Positions 18,009 through 27,123 of a stretch of DNA of 64,000 nt are shown here, one piece after another (position 1 is the first letter of the stretch; every line of letters begins with the position of its first letter). The notes below the pieces were generated by a model, which saw only the letters and a list, made by a program, of their open reading frames with translations, ran no database searches and was not told the DNA's origin. Made by a program: the position numbers and the translations under genes. Source of the DNA: Rhodococcus rhodnii (GTDB lineage: Bacteria > Actinomycetota > Actinomycetes > Mycobacteriales > Pseudonocardiaceae); assembly GCA_000720375.1 (NCBI GenBank), contig JOAA01000019.1, positions 186,001 through 250,000 on the forward strand. Direction: 5' to 3'.

Positions 18009-18758
18009 GTGCTTTTTCTCGGCCATTCGACGGTCCGAATCGAGATCGGTGGCCGAGTCGTGCTCACGGACCCCGTCCTCACACCCCGCGTCGGACCGCT
18101 GATCCGGGTCGCCCCTCCGCTGGCTCCCTCCGCCTGGGCCGGTGTCGATCTTGTCCTGATCTCCCACCAGCACGGTGACCACCTCCACCTCCCTTCACTA
18201 AGGCTGGTCAGCCAAGCCCGCATAGTCGTACCGCGTGGCGCGGGTGCGTGGCTTCGGCGGAAGGGGTTCCCGCACGTCGACGAACTCGGCATCGGCGAAA
18301 GCCTGAAAGACGGCGACCTGACCGTCACTGCCGTGCCCGCCCACCATTCCGGACATCGTTGGGGACCACGGCTGACACACGGGCCGCACGCCCCCGCAGT
18401 CGGTCATATTCTCGAGGCGGAGAAGCGGATCTACGTCGCGGGCGACACCGACCTCTACGAAGGCATGGCCGACCTGGGACCGGTGGATGTCGCGTTTCTG
18501 CCCGTGTGGGGCTGGGGAATGACGCTGGGGCCGGGGCATCTCGACCCTCTCCGGGCCGCGAAAGCTGTCGACTTGGTCAAGCCGAGGCTCGCCGTTCCGG
18601 TGCATTGGGGGACGCTGGCGTTACCTGGTCTGGCGCGGACCCCGCGGATGCGGCGACTACTCGCCGAACCGGGGCACGAGTTCGCCGCGGCCGTGCGTAA
18701 TTGTCGAGTCGTCGTGACGCCACCAGGCACCGAGGTGATGCATGAACCTAGCGCTTGA
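18009..18758 (+). CDS. Metallo-beta-lactamase fold hydrolase (UlaG/NAPE-PLD-like)
   Basis: 249 residues from GTG 18009. The zinc site HQHGDH (residues 53-58) is followed by the third histidine region VPAHHSGH and the metal-bridging Asp in YVAGDTDLYEG. A late VPVHWGTLAL supplies the last ligand. The sequence begins directly at the first beta strand (LFLGHSTVRIEIGG), as in UlaG-like and NAPE-PLD-like hydrolases. Possible substrates are lactones or phosphodiesters. The gene overlaps the phosphodiesterase fusion by 17 bp, which suggests co-expression and perhaps a shared lipid or phosphodiester pathway. Confidence 0.8.
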   Translation: MLFLGHSTVRIEIGGRVVLTDPVLTPRVGPLIRVAPPLAPSAWAGVDLVLISHQHGDHLHLPSLRLVSQARIVVPRGAGAWLRRKGFPHVDELGIGESLKDGDLTVTAVPAHHSGHRWGPRLTHGPHAPAVGHILEAEKRIYVAGDTDLYEGMADLGPVDVAFLPVWGWGMTLGPGHLDPLRAAKAVDLVKPRLAVPVHWGTLALPGLARTPRMRRLLAEPGHEFAAAVRNCRVVVTPPGTEVMHEPSA

Positions 18759-21417
18759 TCTGACGACCACGTCGTCGATCGGTTATCCGGTGATCTTCTT
18801 CGGGGTGCTGCTGGGATCGATCGTCCCGATCGTGCCGACGGGGGCCGTGGTGGGTGCTGGCGCTGCTGTCGCGATGACGACCACTGGGCTGTCGTTGCCG
18901 TTGGTGCTGTTGTTGTCGACGCTCGGTGCGTACATCGGTGACGTGGCCACGTACGCGATCGCCCGGCTCGGTGGCGATCCGGCGGTCCGTTGGTTGGCGC
19001 GTCATCAGCACGCGGATCGTGTGGCGAGCATTCGTGAGCAGTTCTCTCGCCGGGGTTGGCAGATCGTGGTCGTCGGCAGGTTGTTGCCGGCTGGGCGTAT
19101 CCCGGTGTTGCTGGCGGCCGGCGCGTTGGCGTATCCGTGGCGACGGTTTCTGCCGACCGCGTTGATCGCTGCGCTCATCTGGGCGGTGGCGTACGCGTTG
19201 CTGGGTGTGGCGAGCGGCGGCATCTTCGATTCGCCGCTGATCGCGAGCCTCATAGCGACGGCTCTTGTTCTCGTCGTCACTGTTCTTATGGCCGTCATCG
19301 CGCGCTATCAGCATCGCGCGCCCGACGCGGGCAAGCTGCTGCGCGGTGGCCGGGCGACGGCGCGGCTGTTGCTGGTCTGGATCATCGTGACGGCGGCACT
19401 GAGGGCTTTCGACGCATTGCTGCCCGGTTTCACGATGACCGAGTGGTGGCAGCCGACGGTCTGCGCGTTGATCCTCGGCTTGATCGCCACGGTCGTCTGG
19501 CCGCTGATCCTGCGCGTCGCGTTGCCGTTCGCGCTGTTCACGTTGGGTCTCGGCAGTTTCATCGTGATCGGCGCGGGTGCCTTGGCGATCTTCAACACGG
19601 TGCCGGGCGTCGAGATCGAGAACCTTCGGACGGCCGTCGCCGTGACGATCGGGATGGCAGCCGTCGGTGCCCTGATGAGCAGCGTGCTCGCGATCGACGA
19701 TGACGAGATCTTCTTCCGGCGGATCGCCCGGCGCGGTGGCACGCCCAAAGAGATGCCGCACGACACTCCGCCAGGCGTGATCTTCCTGCAGGTCGACGGG
19801 CTCGGCTACGAAACCGTCCGCCGGGCCGTTCGTGACGGTGACATGCCGACGCTGGCCGCGTGGCTCAACGAGGACACCCACACGCTGACGACGTGGCACA
19901 CCGACTGGAGCTCACAGACCGGCGCGAGCGTGTCCGGGATCCTGCACGGCGACAACTACGACATTCTCGGATTCCGTTGGTACGAAAAGGATCGCGACCA
20001 CGTGATGGCGTGCGCGCATCCACGGGACGCGGCCGAGATCGAGCGGCGTCACTCCAACGGCAAGGGTCTGCTGTCCGGCGGCGGCGCGGGCCACGGCAAC
20101 CTCTTCACCGGCGACGCGGATCACGTGACCCTGACAATGAGCGCGGTTCCCGTGCTGGGCAAGGGAGTTCGTCGCGGCAGGCACGCCAAGACTGGTTACG
20201 GTTACTACACGTATTTCGCGCGGCCGGTGAACGTCCTGCGCACGTTCGGCTCGGCGATCGTGGACATCATCAGGGAGATCTGGGCTTCGACAAGCCAGAA
20301 GCGGCGCGGGGTCAAACCCCGGATCAAGCGCGGCGGCTTCTACCCGATCGCCCGTTCCGGCACGACAGTGATCACGCGCGATGTCGTTGTCTCGGCGATC
20401 ATCGAGGACATTCTGGCCGGGCGGCCCGTGGTGTACGCGGACTTCCTTGGCTACGACGAAGTCGCGCACCACTCCGGGATCGAGCGCTTCGACGCGTTGG
20501 CCGTACTGCGCGGAATCGACCAACAGATCGGACGACTGCACCGGGCGACCCGCCTCGGGCCGCGGCCGTATTACCTTGTCGTGCTGTCGGATCACGGCCA
20601 GACGCAGGGCTGGGCGTTCGCGAACCGGTTCGGCGAGCCGATCGAGAAACTCATCGGCAGGCTGTGCGGCGGCGAGCCATCGGACATCTCCAAGGTGACG
20701 AAGCCACGCAACGCCGCCGAAGGCTGGCAGATGAACGCGGCGCTGGCCGAGGGCGGCCTGATCGCGCGGCGGCTGCGTGGCCGGGTCGAGCGAGCCGGAG
20801 TCAGCCGCGAGCTGCACCGTTCGCCCAGTGGCGAGCCGGGCGAAGTCGCGCGGGTCGCTCCCGGCGTGGTCGTGGTGGTGTCCGGGCACGTGGCCATGGT
20901 GTCGTTCACCGAGCACGAGGGCCGTGTGCCGCTGGAGACGATCGAGCGCGAGTACCCGGAACTGTTGCCACAGCTGGTCGATCACCCCGGCGTGGGCTTC
21001 ATGCTGGTGCGCAGCAGCGAATTCGGGCCGGTCGTGCTCGGCCGTGACGGGTTGCACCGGCTGGCCACCGGCGTGATCATCGGCGAGGACCCGCTGAAGG
21101 ATTACGGCCCGCACGCCGCGGACCTGATCCGCCGGACCGACGAGTTCCCGCACTGCGCGGACATCATGATCAACAGCCGGTACGACCCGGAAACCCAGAC
21201 GGCGTCACCGTTCGAGCCGCACGTCGGCTCACACGGCGGGCTCGGCGGGCCGCAGACCCAGGGCTTCCTCGTCTATCCGACCGAGTTCGTGCGCGCGGAG
21301 GGTGTGGTCGGCGCCGAGGCTCTGCACCACCTGTTCCGTGAGTGGCTGACCGAGCTCGGGCATCCGGCGCCGGCGCAGACCGGGAAACCGCTCAGCGAGG
21401 CCGTGCCACTTCCTTGA
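18742..21417 (+). CDS. Three-part membrane protein: DedA, holin-4-like and alkaline-phosphatase-fold phosphodiesterase
   Basis: 891 residues; ATG 18742 follows a GAGGTG site. Residues about 10-190 are DedA/SNARE-associated (VGRLLPAGRIPVLLAAGALAYPWRRF). Residues about 205-315 match the four-helix Phage_holin_4_2 pattern (LRAFDALLPGFTMTEWWQPT, LPFALFTLGLGSFIVIGAGAL). The rest is a cytosol- or exterior-facing phosphodiesterase of the alkaline phosphatase superfamily: FLQVDGLGYETV, the nucleophile region SQTGASVSGILHG, VVLSDHGQTQGW, and a C-terminal SPFEPHVGSHGG. DedA proteins include lipid scramblase and undecaprenyl-phosphate flippase-like members. A role in recycling lipid carriers is therefore attractive but unproven. 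The 3' end overlaps the convergent gene by 26 bp. Confidence 0.8.
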   Translation: MNLALDLTTTSSIGYPVIFFGVLLGSIVPIVPTGAVVGAGAAVAMTTTGLSLPLVLLLSTLGAYIGDVATYAIARLGGDPAVRWLARHQHADRVASIREQFSRRGWQIVVVGRLLPAGRIPVLLAAGALAYPWRRFLPTALIAALIWAVAYALLGVASGGIFDSPLIASLIATALVLVVTVLMAVIARYQHRAPDAGKLLRGGRATARLLLVWIIVTAALRAFDALLPGFTMTEWWQPTVCALILGLIATVVWPLILRVALPFALFTLGLGSFIVIGAGALAIFNTVPGVEIENLRTAVAVTIGMAAVGALMSSVLAIDDDEIFFRRIARRGGTPKEMPHDTPPGVIFLQVDGLGYETVRRAVRDGDMPTLAAWLNEDTHTLTTWHTDWSSQTGASVSGILHGDNYDILGFRWYEKDRDHVMACAHPRDAAEIERRHSNGKGLLSGGGAGHGNLFTGDADHVTLTMSAVPVLGKGVRRGRHAKTGYGYYTYFARPVNVLRTFGSAIVDIIREIWASTSQKRRGVKPRIKRGGFYPIARSGTTVITRDVVVSAIIEDILAGRPVVYADFLGYDEVAHHSGIERFDALAVLRGIDQQIGRLHRATRLGPRPYYLVVLSDHGQTQGWAFANRFGEPIEKLIGRLCGGEPSDISKVTKPRNAAEGWQMNAALAEGGLIARRLRGRVERAGVSRELHRSPSGEPGEVARVAPGVVVVVSGHVAMVSFTEHEGRVPLETIEREYPELLPQLVDHPGVGFMLVRSSEFGPVVLGRDGLHRLATGVIIGEDPLKDYGPHAADLIRRTDEFPHCADIMINSRYDPETQTASPFEPHVGSHGGLGGPQTQGFLVYPTEFVRAEGVVGAEALHHLFREWLTELGHPAPAQTGKPLSEAVPLP

Positions 21418-22468
21418 TCACCTCGGCCAGGTGCTGGGCCTGGACGTCCGTGGTGAGCTCGCGCTCCAGCCTGGCCCGCCCTGCCTTGCCCATCGCGTCG
21501 GCGCGCTCGGGATCGGCCATCAGCGCGCCCACCGCGGACGCGAACATGTCCACATCGCCCGGTGGCACAACCAAACCGTCATGGCCGTGCTTGAGGTAAC
21601 CCTCAAGACCCGCGCTCGCGGTGACGACATAGGGACGCCCGCACGCCATTGCTTCGAGGATCACGGACATGCCCGAACCGTGGATGTTCGGCTTCGTGGC
21701 CACCGCGACCACGTTCGCTTGGCCGTAGAACTGACGGCGCTTACGGCCGAGGTGGCCCCTGTGCAGAACGCCCAGCTCTCCCGGGAGATCCACGTCCAGT
21801 TGCGTCGCGAGCTCCAACCGGGTGCCAGGCCTGCGGCGACGCACGTCCGCGACCGCCTTGATCAGCGTCTCGTGGTCGCGGTGGGCGTCATCGCCGACGC
21901 TGGCCACCAGATCACGGTCGACGTCCCCGTCGATCGGCCGGAACCAGTCGGCGTCGATACCAAAGGGGACGAACCGCAGTTTGCGCTCGGACACGTTCCA
22001 CTCGTCACGCAGCACCGGGATCATGCCCTGCGCCTGGACGAACACCGCTTCCATCCGGCCAAGCGCCTTGCGCGCGCGAGTGAGGAACTGGGGCGTCCTG
22101 GCCTCGGGGTCGGTCAGCAGCTGCACACCGCTGACGACCGGTGGGCCGCCGGGCAACGAAGCCGCCGGGATACCGGTGTATTCGTCCCAGCACAGTACGA
22201 CATCCGCACTACGCCTGAGCGGGTTGTATTGCGACGCAAGGGCTTCGACCCATTCCAGGCCTTCGGCGCGGTCACGCACCCTGCGGGCGACCGCGTTCGG
22301 GACACGTCCTTTGAGGACCTTGCGGAACGCCACATCCACGCCGTGCCTGCTCAGCTCGTCGATACCGAACGGGGTGACGTTCGGGACCTCGCCGGTCGCG
22401 TTGCGCTCCGGCCATTGGGCTGCGTCGAGGTAGTGGATCAGTTCCACCCAGGCACGCACGCGCGACAC
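21392..22468 (-). CDS. GT4 glycosyltransferase (tandem paralogue A)
   Basis: 358 residues from GTG 22468, which has GGAG at 8-base spacing; the frame extends upstream but without homology. The N-terminus VRAWVELIHYLDAAQWPERN aligns with the neighbour's VRAYLELSHGLHPAEWSSRH. Shared middle segments are CWDEYTGIPA, VPFGIDADWF and ASVGDDAHRDHETL. The donor site is GSGMSVILEAMACGRPYVVT. It lies 16 bp downstream of its paralogue and is convergent with the phosphodiesterase gene. The two probably add similar sugars at successive steps. Confidence 0.8.
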   Translation of the reverse strand: MSRVRAWVELIHYLDAAQWPERNATGEVPNVTPFGIDELSRHGVDVAFRKVLKGRVPNAVARRVRDRAEGLEWVEALASQYNPLRRSADVVLCWDEYTGIPAASLPGGPPVVSGVQLLTDPEARTPQFLTRARKALGRMEAVFVQAQGMIPVLRDEWNVSERKLRFVPFGIDADWFRPIDGDVDRDLVASVGDDAHRDHETLIKAVADVRRRRPGTRLELATQLDVDLPGELGVLHRGHLGRKRRQFYGQANVVAVATKPNIHGSGMSVILEAMACGRPYVVTASAGLEGYLKHGHDGLVVPPGDVDMFASAVGALMADPERADAMGKAGRARLERELTTDVQAQHLAEVIKEVARPR

Positions 22469-22484
22469 AGTTGCGACTCCAGAT

Positions 22485-23483
22485 TCAGATCGTGAGCATG
22501 AGCTCCGCCAGCCGGGCGGCTTGCAGCTCGGTCGAGAAATGCTGTTCGACCTTACGGCGTGCCGCCTCACCCAGTTCCTGGGCCATGGCTTCGTCACTGA
22601 GCAGCCGGTGCACGCATTTCGCCAGCGCATCCTCATCGCCGACCGGATAGATCAGGCCGGTGCGCTCGTTCTCGACGTAATCGGTCAGGCCGGGAGTGTC
22701 CGGGATCACTACCGGACGGCCACTAGCCATACCCTCAAGGGTGACAGTCAATCCCGAAGCGTGGACGTTGGGCGTGGTGGCGATCGCGATCACGCTCGCC
22801 CGTTGGTACAGATCGCGGACCTGGCCCTCGTTGAGCCCGGTGCGGGCGTAGTTCTGCGGGATCGTCAGCCGGGTGGCGATCTCCAGCCGGGCCCCGGGGA
22901 CTTTGTTGACCGCGCGGATCAGCAAGTGATGGTCGCGGTGCCGGTCGTTGCCCGCGCTGACCACCAGGCGTTCCTCGGTTTTCGGGCGGGCGGTGAAGAA
23001 GTCGACATCGATCCCGAGTGGGACGTGATGTGCTTTCCTGACTCCCCAGTCGCGTTCGAGCCTTGGGATCATCGCGCTCGACGACGCCCACACCCTGGCC
23101 GCTCGCGGCAGGGCCCGTTTCGCGAACCAAGCGGTGGTTTTGTCGACTTCGTCGGTCAGCCAGACCACGCCGGTGATCACCGGCTTGCGGCGTTCACGCA
23201 GCGCGGCGGGCACACCTGAGTACTCGTCCCAGCAGAAGATCACGTCGCCGGTGGTGCGCCGGAACGCGTCGGCCCACTCGTAACCACCGAGGCGGTGGCG
23301 CGCCGCGCGGCCGATCCGCGTAGCGACACGGCCGCCGGCCGGAATTCGCATGATCGGCTGCACTCCGTGGTTCGCCAGCCGGTCGAGCCCATACGGCCAG
23401 TGATCGGGAACTTCCCCACGGGCGTGTCGGCTACTCCATTCGGCGGGATGTAGACCGTGCGACAACTCGAGATAAGCGCGCAC
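22485..23483 (-). CDS. GT4 glycosyltransferase (tandem paralogue B)
   Basis: 332 residues from GTG 23483, preceded by GGAGGT at 7-base spacing; an ATG at 23516 would add eleven residues. Features match paralogue A: FCWDEYSGVPAAL, VPLGIDVDFF, VSAGNDRHRDHHLLIRAV, and the donor-site segment ASGLTVTLEGMASGRPVVIPDTPG. No membrane segment is seen, so the enzyme is cytosolic. It is divergent from the flippase gene, with 71 bp between the starts, and probably shares a control region with it. Confidence 0.8.
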   Translation of the reverse strand: MRAYLELSHGLHPAEWSSRHARGEVPDHWPYGLDRLANHGVQPIMRIPAGGRVATRIGRAARHRLGGYEWADAFRRTTGDVIFCWDEYSGVPAALRERRKPVITGVVWLTDEVDKTTAWFAKRALPRAARVWASSSAMIPRLERDWGVRKAHHVPLGIDVDFFTARPKTEERLVVSAGNDRHRDHHLLIRAVNKVPGARLEIATRLTIPQNYARTGLNEGQVRDLYQRASVIAIATTPNVHASGLTVTLEGMASGRPVVIPDTPGLTDYVENERTGLIYPVGDEDALAKCVHRLLSDEAMAQELGEAARRKVEQHFSTELQAARLAELMLTI

Positions 23484-23554
23484 CGTGTTGACCTCCACCT
23501 CGCCTGTGCACCACATGGGATCTGCAGCAACGCGAAGTTACTAGACTACGGCCC

Positions 23555-25003
23555 GTGTCCAGGGCGGCGGCGATCGCGCGAGGGGTCGCCCTCCAAGTGG
23601 TGGCGAGGGTGACGGCACTGCCGCTCGCAATCGTCACTCTCGGTATAGCCACCCAGTACTTGGGTGAACACGGCTACGGCATCATGACGACCGCGATCGT
23701 GTTCGTCGGACTGTTCGAGACCCTGACGTCCCAGGGCATCGGCACGGTGATCGTGCGCAGGGTGAGCGGCCGCGAAGGCGCGTCGCTGTCCCGGCTGATC
23801 GGCCTGGACCTGACGTTCTCGTTGGTCTACGCGGTGCCGCTGGCACTGACCGCGGCGAGCATCGGGGTGCTGACGTACTCCGATCCCCAGGTCCAAGGGG
23901 CCTTGTTGGTGCTGTCCGCAGGGTTGGTGTGCAGCGCGATCGCTTCGTGTTTCGACGCGGTGTTCGACGTACACGTCCGTTACGGAACCGTCGCGACCGC
24001 CGAGTTCTTTTCGCGCGTGGTCACGTTGGCTAGCGCGGCCACCATCGCGTTCACCGACGCCGGGTTGTTGGCGATGTGCGCGGTGCAAATCCTGCCTCAG
24101 CTGATCAAGATGGTCGTGACCGGTTTGGCGGCGCACAAGCTCACGCCACTTCGGCCGGTCGGTGACGTGAACGGGATCATCAACCTGGTCAAGGAGAGCA
24201 TCCCGTTCACCCTGATCATGCTGATCGCGGTGATCTACTGGCGCGTCGACGGCGTACTGCTGTCGCTGTTGTCCGACACCCGCGAAGTCGCGGCCTACGG
24301 CATCGCGGTCCAGCTCGCGTTCACGTTGAACATGCTGCCCCAGGTGTTCTCTCGGACAGCGTTGTCGACCATCAACGAGGGCTACGCGACCGACCCGGAA
24401 CGGTTCCGGCGGGCAGTCGCAAGTGGATACCGGTTCCTGTTGCTGTTCGCCACACCCGTTGCGGTCCTTGGCATTCCGCTGGCCGAACGCCTGGTGACCG
24501 CGGTCGGCACGGACGAATTCGCCGACGGCGCCACACCGGTGCTGCGGCTGTTCTTCATCGCGTGCGCGATCAGCTTCCTCACGTCGATCATCAGCGACGC
24601 CATGGTCGCGGCGCACCAACAGCGCTTCCTGACCACTTTGTCCGCGGTGAACCTGGTCGTGAACATCACGCTGAACATCGTGTTGATCCCCATGTACGGC
24701 GCGGTCGGCTGCGGCATCGCCCTGATCGTCACGGAGTTGTCGGGTGTCGTGTTCACGCAGATCCGGCTGCGCAAGGTCGGCGTGGACCCGCTGCCGCTGA
24801 CGTACATCGTGCGCCTGGTGCCGGGATTGAACCTGTCGCTGCTGGCGATGTTGCTGACGTGGTCGCTGCCACTGGTGTTCCCCATCGTCGCGGGCATGAT
24901 CGGCTACTTCGTCGGCGCCTGGCTCGGCGGCGCCATCCCCGACGAAATGCGCGGCGCCCTGCTCGGCGCCATGAAACCCGGCCGCAACAGCGCCCCAGCC
25001 TGA
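23555..25003 (+). CDS. Wzx-type oligosaccharide flippase (second copy)
   Basis: 482 residues from GTG 23555, with about 12-14 hydrophobic helices across the full length. The N-terminal segment RGVALQVVARVTALPLAIVTLGIATQYLG, with an early ...EHGYGIMTTAIVFVG, follows the polysaccharide flippase pattern. A second flippase in one locus suggests two lipid-linked intermediates, or a duplication that came with the second transferase set. The gene is followed by a mirrored 22-bp repeat array. Confidence 0.85.
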   Translation: MSRAAAIARGVALQVVARVTALPLAIVTLGIATQYLGEHGYGIMTTAIVFVGLFETLTSQGIGTVIVRRVSGREGASLSRLIGLDLTFSLVYAVPLALTAASIGVLTYSDPQVQGALLVLSAGLVCSAIASCFDAVFDVHVRYGTVATAEFFSRVVTLASAATIAFTDAGLLAMCAVQILPQLIKMVVTGLAAHKLTPLRPVGDVNGIINLVKESIPFTLIMLIAVIYWRVDGVLLSLLSDTREVAAYGIAVQLAFTLNMLPQVFSRTALSTINEGYATDPERFRRAVASGYRFLLLFATPVAVLGIPLAERLVTAVGTDEFADGATPVLRLFFIACAISFLTSIISDAMVAAHQQRFLTTLSAVNLVVNITLNIVLIPMYGAVGCGIALIVTELSGVVFTQIRLRKVGVDPLPLTYIVRLVPGLNLSLLAMLLTWSLPLVFPIVAGMIGYFVGAWLGGAIPDEMRGALLGAMKPGRNSAPA

Positions 25004-25006
25004 CCC

Positions 25007-25200
25007 GCCGTGTCCACCTTTCCAACACGCCGTGTCCACCTTTCCAACACCCCATGTCCGCCACTCCAGCACCGCATTTCGGCCTTTCCAGCACCCCGAA
25101 ATCCCCACGACATCGGGTTCCGGGCATTTCACTGTGCTGGAAAAGTGCAACTCATGGTGTCGGTGTGGTGGACACACCGTGCCGGAATGGTGGACACACC
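25007..25200. repeat. Mirrored array of 22-bp tandem repeats
   Basis: Four head-to-tail 22-bp units run from 25007 to 25094; the first two are identical and the next two have diverged. A central part with a small CCCGA/TCGGG hairpin follows. Then come three units in the opposite orientation, two of them exactly abutting (25157-25178 and 25179-25200) and one degenerate (about 25134-25155). The unit core is GTGTCCACC on one side and GGTGGACAC on the other. The array fills the whole gap between the flippase and the GT2-GT4 gene. The arms could form a long cruciform or a transcript hairpin. Confidence 0.8.
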
Positions 25201-25221
25201 GGGCGTGAGTAAGGTGACGGC

Positions 25222-27123
25222 GTGATCGACGGTCAGGCTGCTCGTCCGCTCTCCGTGCTGGTCGTCAGCTACCGGCGGGCGGATTTGCTGCGGCGATGCC
25301 TGGACAGTGTCCACAAGCACCTGTCCGGGTGCCGGATTCTGGTGTGGGACAACCTGTCCGAGGGCACGCCTGCGATTCGGCAGCTGCAAAACGAGTATCC
25401 GGACGTGGAATGGGTCTTCTCCGACAGCAATGTCGGGTATGCCACCGCGGTCAACGGCCTGGCTGCGCGGACCGAAGACGACATGCTCCTGCTCAACCCC
25501 GACGCCGAGCTCACCGGGCCGCTGGCGAAGTCTCGGGCTGCGCTGAGCCAGGACAGGGTCGCCGCTGTTTCGCCGAAGGTGCAGGACACCGATGGCCCGG
25601 ATTGGGATGTCGCCAGGCGTAAGCAGACCGTCCTGCGCAGTCTTGTCAGCCATTCGGGTTACGGGAAACGCCTGCGCGGCAAGGCTCTCTCCGACTACTA
25701 CCCCCACCAGCCCGGTGCGGTCGACGGCTATCTTTCCGGCTGCTGCCTGCTGATTTCCCGAAAAGCCTGGAATGAGCTCGGTGGGTTCGACACCAAGTTC
25801 TTTCTGTACGGCGAAGAGTCGGACTGGCAGCGCAAAGCCCATCAGAACGGGTGGCGGCTGATCCTGGCCGATGAAGCCGACGTCCGGCATGCCGCCGGCG
25901 GCACGATGGCGGGTGATCCCTTGGCCGAACGCCGGGCCAGGGACCTGCTCAGAGCCGGCCAGGCCGAGATGCTCGGGATGAGCAACTACGGCCCCGGCGC
26001 GATCTTCACGGCCGGGCTCAATGTGCTTGACCGGGTGCAGCGGTCGCATCGGCAGGACCGGAGCCGTGAGAAGGCGGCGGCACGTGCACGAGTCACGCCC
26101 GGGAAGCCGAGCATTTTGTTGACCAGCAACGAATTGTGCCAAGGCGGTGCCGAGCGGCAACGTGTGCTGCTGGCCAACGAGCTGAGCAAACGAGGCTACT
26201 CGGTGACGTTGGCGTGCCTGCAGCACTTCGGGCCGCTGACGCCGGAACTCGACCCGAGCGTGCGGCTTGTCCTCACGCCGTGGTGGCAGCCGCTCGTTGA
26301 TCTGCCGACCAAGGACGCCGTCCTGATCACCGGCGTGACGAACACCGAAGCGGGTTTCGCCGCCGGGTGGAAGGCGTTGAACCGGCACGGGAAGTGGCTC
26401 GCGGCCACGCACGAGCCCGCGGAGGCCGACAAGCCCACATACGGCGACAAGCTGGCCAAGGTGATCAGCCGCAGCGACGGCGTGATCGCGTTGTCGCCAA
26501 GGCATTGGGACGCTGTCACCCGTCATCAGCACCTGAACCAGAAACACTTCATCGCACCCAATGGTGTTCCGAAGCAACAAGATCGTGGCTTCACACCGAG
26601 GAAGCCGGTGCGGCTGGGCATGTTGTGCCGGATGGTCGAGCACAAGAACCCGCACCTGCTGATCGAGGCACTCACCGAACTCAAGGACCTCGACTGGACG
26701 CTCGACCTGCACGGCGACGGTCCTGACCGGGCGAGACTCCAGGCCATGGCGCCGGAGAACGGCCGCGTCCGCTGGCACGGCGCCTCACCCGGACCCGACC
26801 ATGCCTTCCAGACATTCGACGTGCTCTGCGTGCCGAGTCGGGCCGAGGCGTTCCCGCTGGTCATCGTCGAAGCGATGGCACGAGGTCTGCCGGTTGTGTC
26901 ATCGGCCGTAGGTTCTGTGCCGGATTTGCTGGACAATGGGCGCGCCGGGGTACTCGTCGAAGCAGTCACAGCAGCCGCCTGGGCACAGGCGCTGCGCCCG
27001 ATCATCGAAGAACCGGCCCGGCTCACGGCGCTCGCCGCGGCAGGCGCCAAGCGGGCCGCCGAGCTGTACACAGTGGACGCCATGACGGATGCGTACGAGA
27101 CCGCGATCGCGGCGGTGAGATGA
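25222..27123 (+). CDS. Two-domain glycosyltransferase, GT2 fused to GT4
   Basis: 633 residues from GTG 25222 (AAGGTGA five bases upstream). Residues about 10-265 are a rhamnosyltransferase-like GT2: VLVVSYRRADLLRRCLDSV, DNVGYA-type SNVGYATAVN, the metal-binding LLNPDAEL and YGEESDWQ. Residues about 295-630 are a GT4: LLTSNELCQGGAERQ, APNGVPKQQ, a GDGPDRARL segment and RAEAFPLVIVEAMARGLPVV. A charged linker joins the two. The fusion would let one polypeptide add two sugars in sequence. It overlaps the next gene by ATGA. Confidence 0.85.
   Translation: MIDGQAARPLSVLVVSYRRADLLRRCLDSVHKHLSGCRILVWDNLSEGTPAIRQLQNEYPDVEWVFSDSNVGYATAVNGLAARTEDDMLLLNPDAELTGPLAKSRAALSQDRVAAVSPKVQDTDGPDWDVARRKQTVLRSLVSHSGYGKRLRGKALSDYYPHQPGAVDGYLSGCCLLISRKAWNELGGFDTKFFLYGEESDWQRKAHQNGWRLILADEADVRHAAGGTMAGDPLAERRARDLLRAGQAEMLGMSNYGPGAIFTAGLNVLDRVQRSHRQDRSREKAAARARVTPGKPSILLTSNELCQGGAERQRVLLANELSKRGYSVTLACLQHFGPLTPELDPSVRLVLTPWWQPLVDLPTKDAVLITGVTNTEAGFAAGWKALNRHGKWLAATHEPAEADKPTYGDKLAKVISRSDGVIALSPRHWDAVTRHQHLNQKHFIAPNGVPKQQDRGFTPRKPVRLGMLCRMVEHKNPHLLIEALTELKDLDWTLDLHGDGPDRARLQAMAPENGRVRWHGASPGPDHAFQTFDVLCVPSRAEAFPLVIVEAMARGLPVVSSAVGSVPDLLDNGRAGVLVEAVTAAAWAQALRPIIEEPARLTALAAAGAKRAAELYTVDAMTDAYETAIAAVR

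Noticed and set aside
23546..25177. 543-codon minus-strand frame antisense to the second flippase gene
   Set aside because: It is a shadow of a well-supported membrane protein; its His/Gln/Arg-rich composition is typical of an antisense frame of high-GC coding DNA.
25007..25200. CRISPR array
   Set aside because: The 22-bp units abut one another without spacers, half are inverted, and no cas gene is present.
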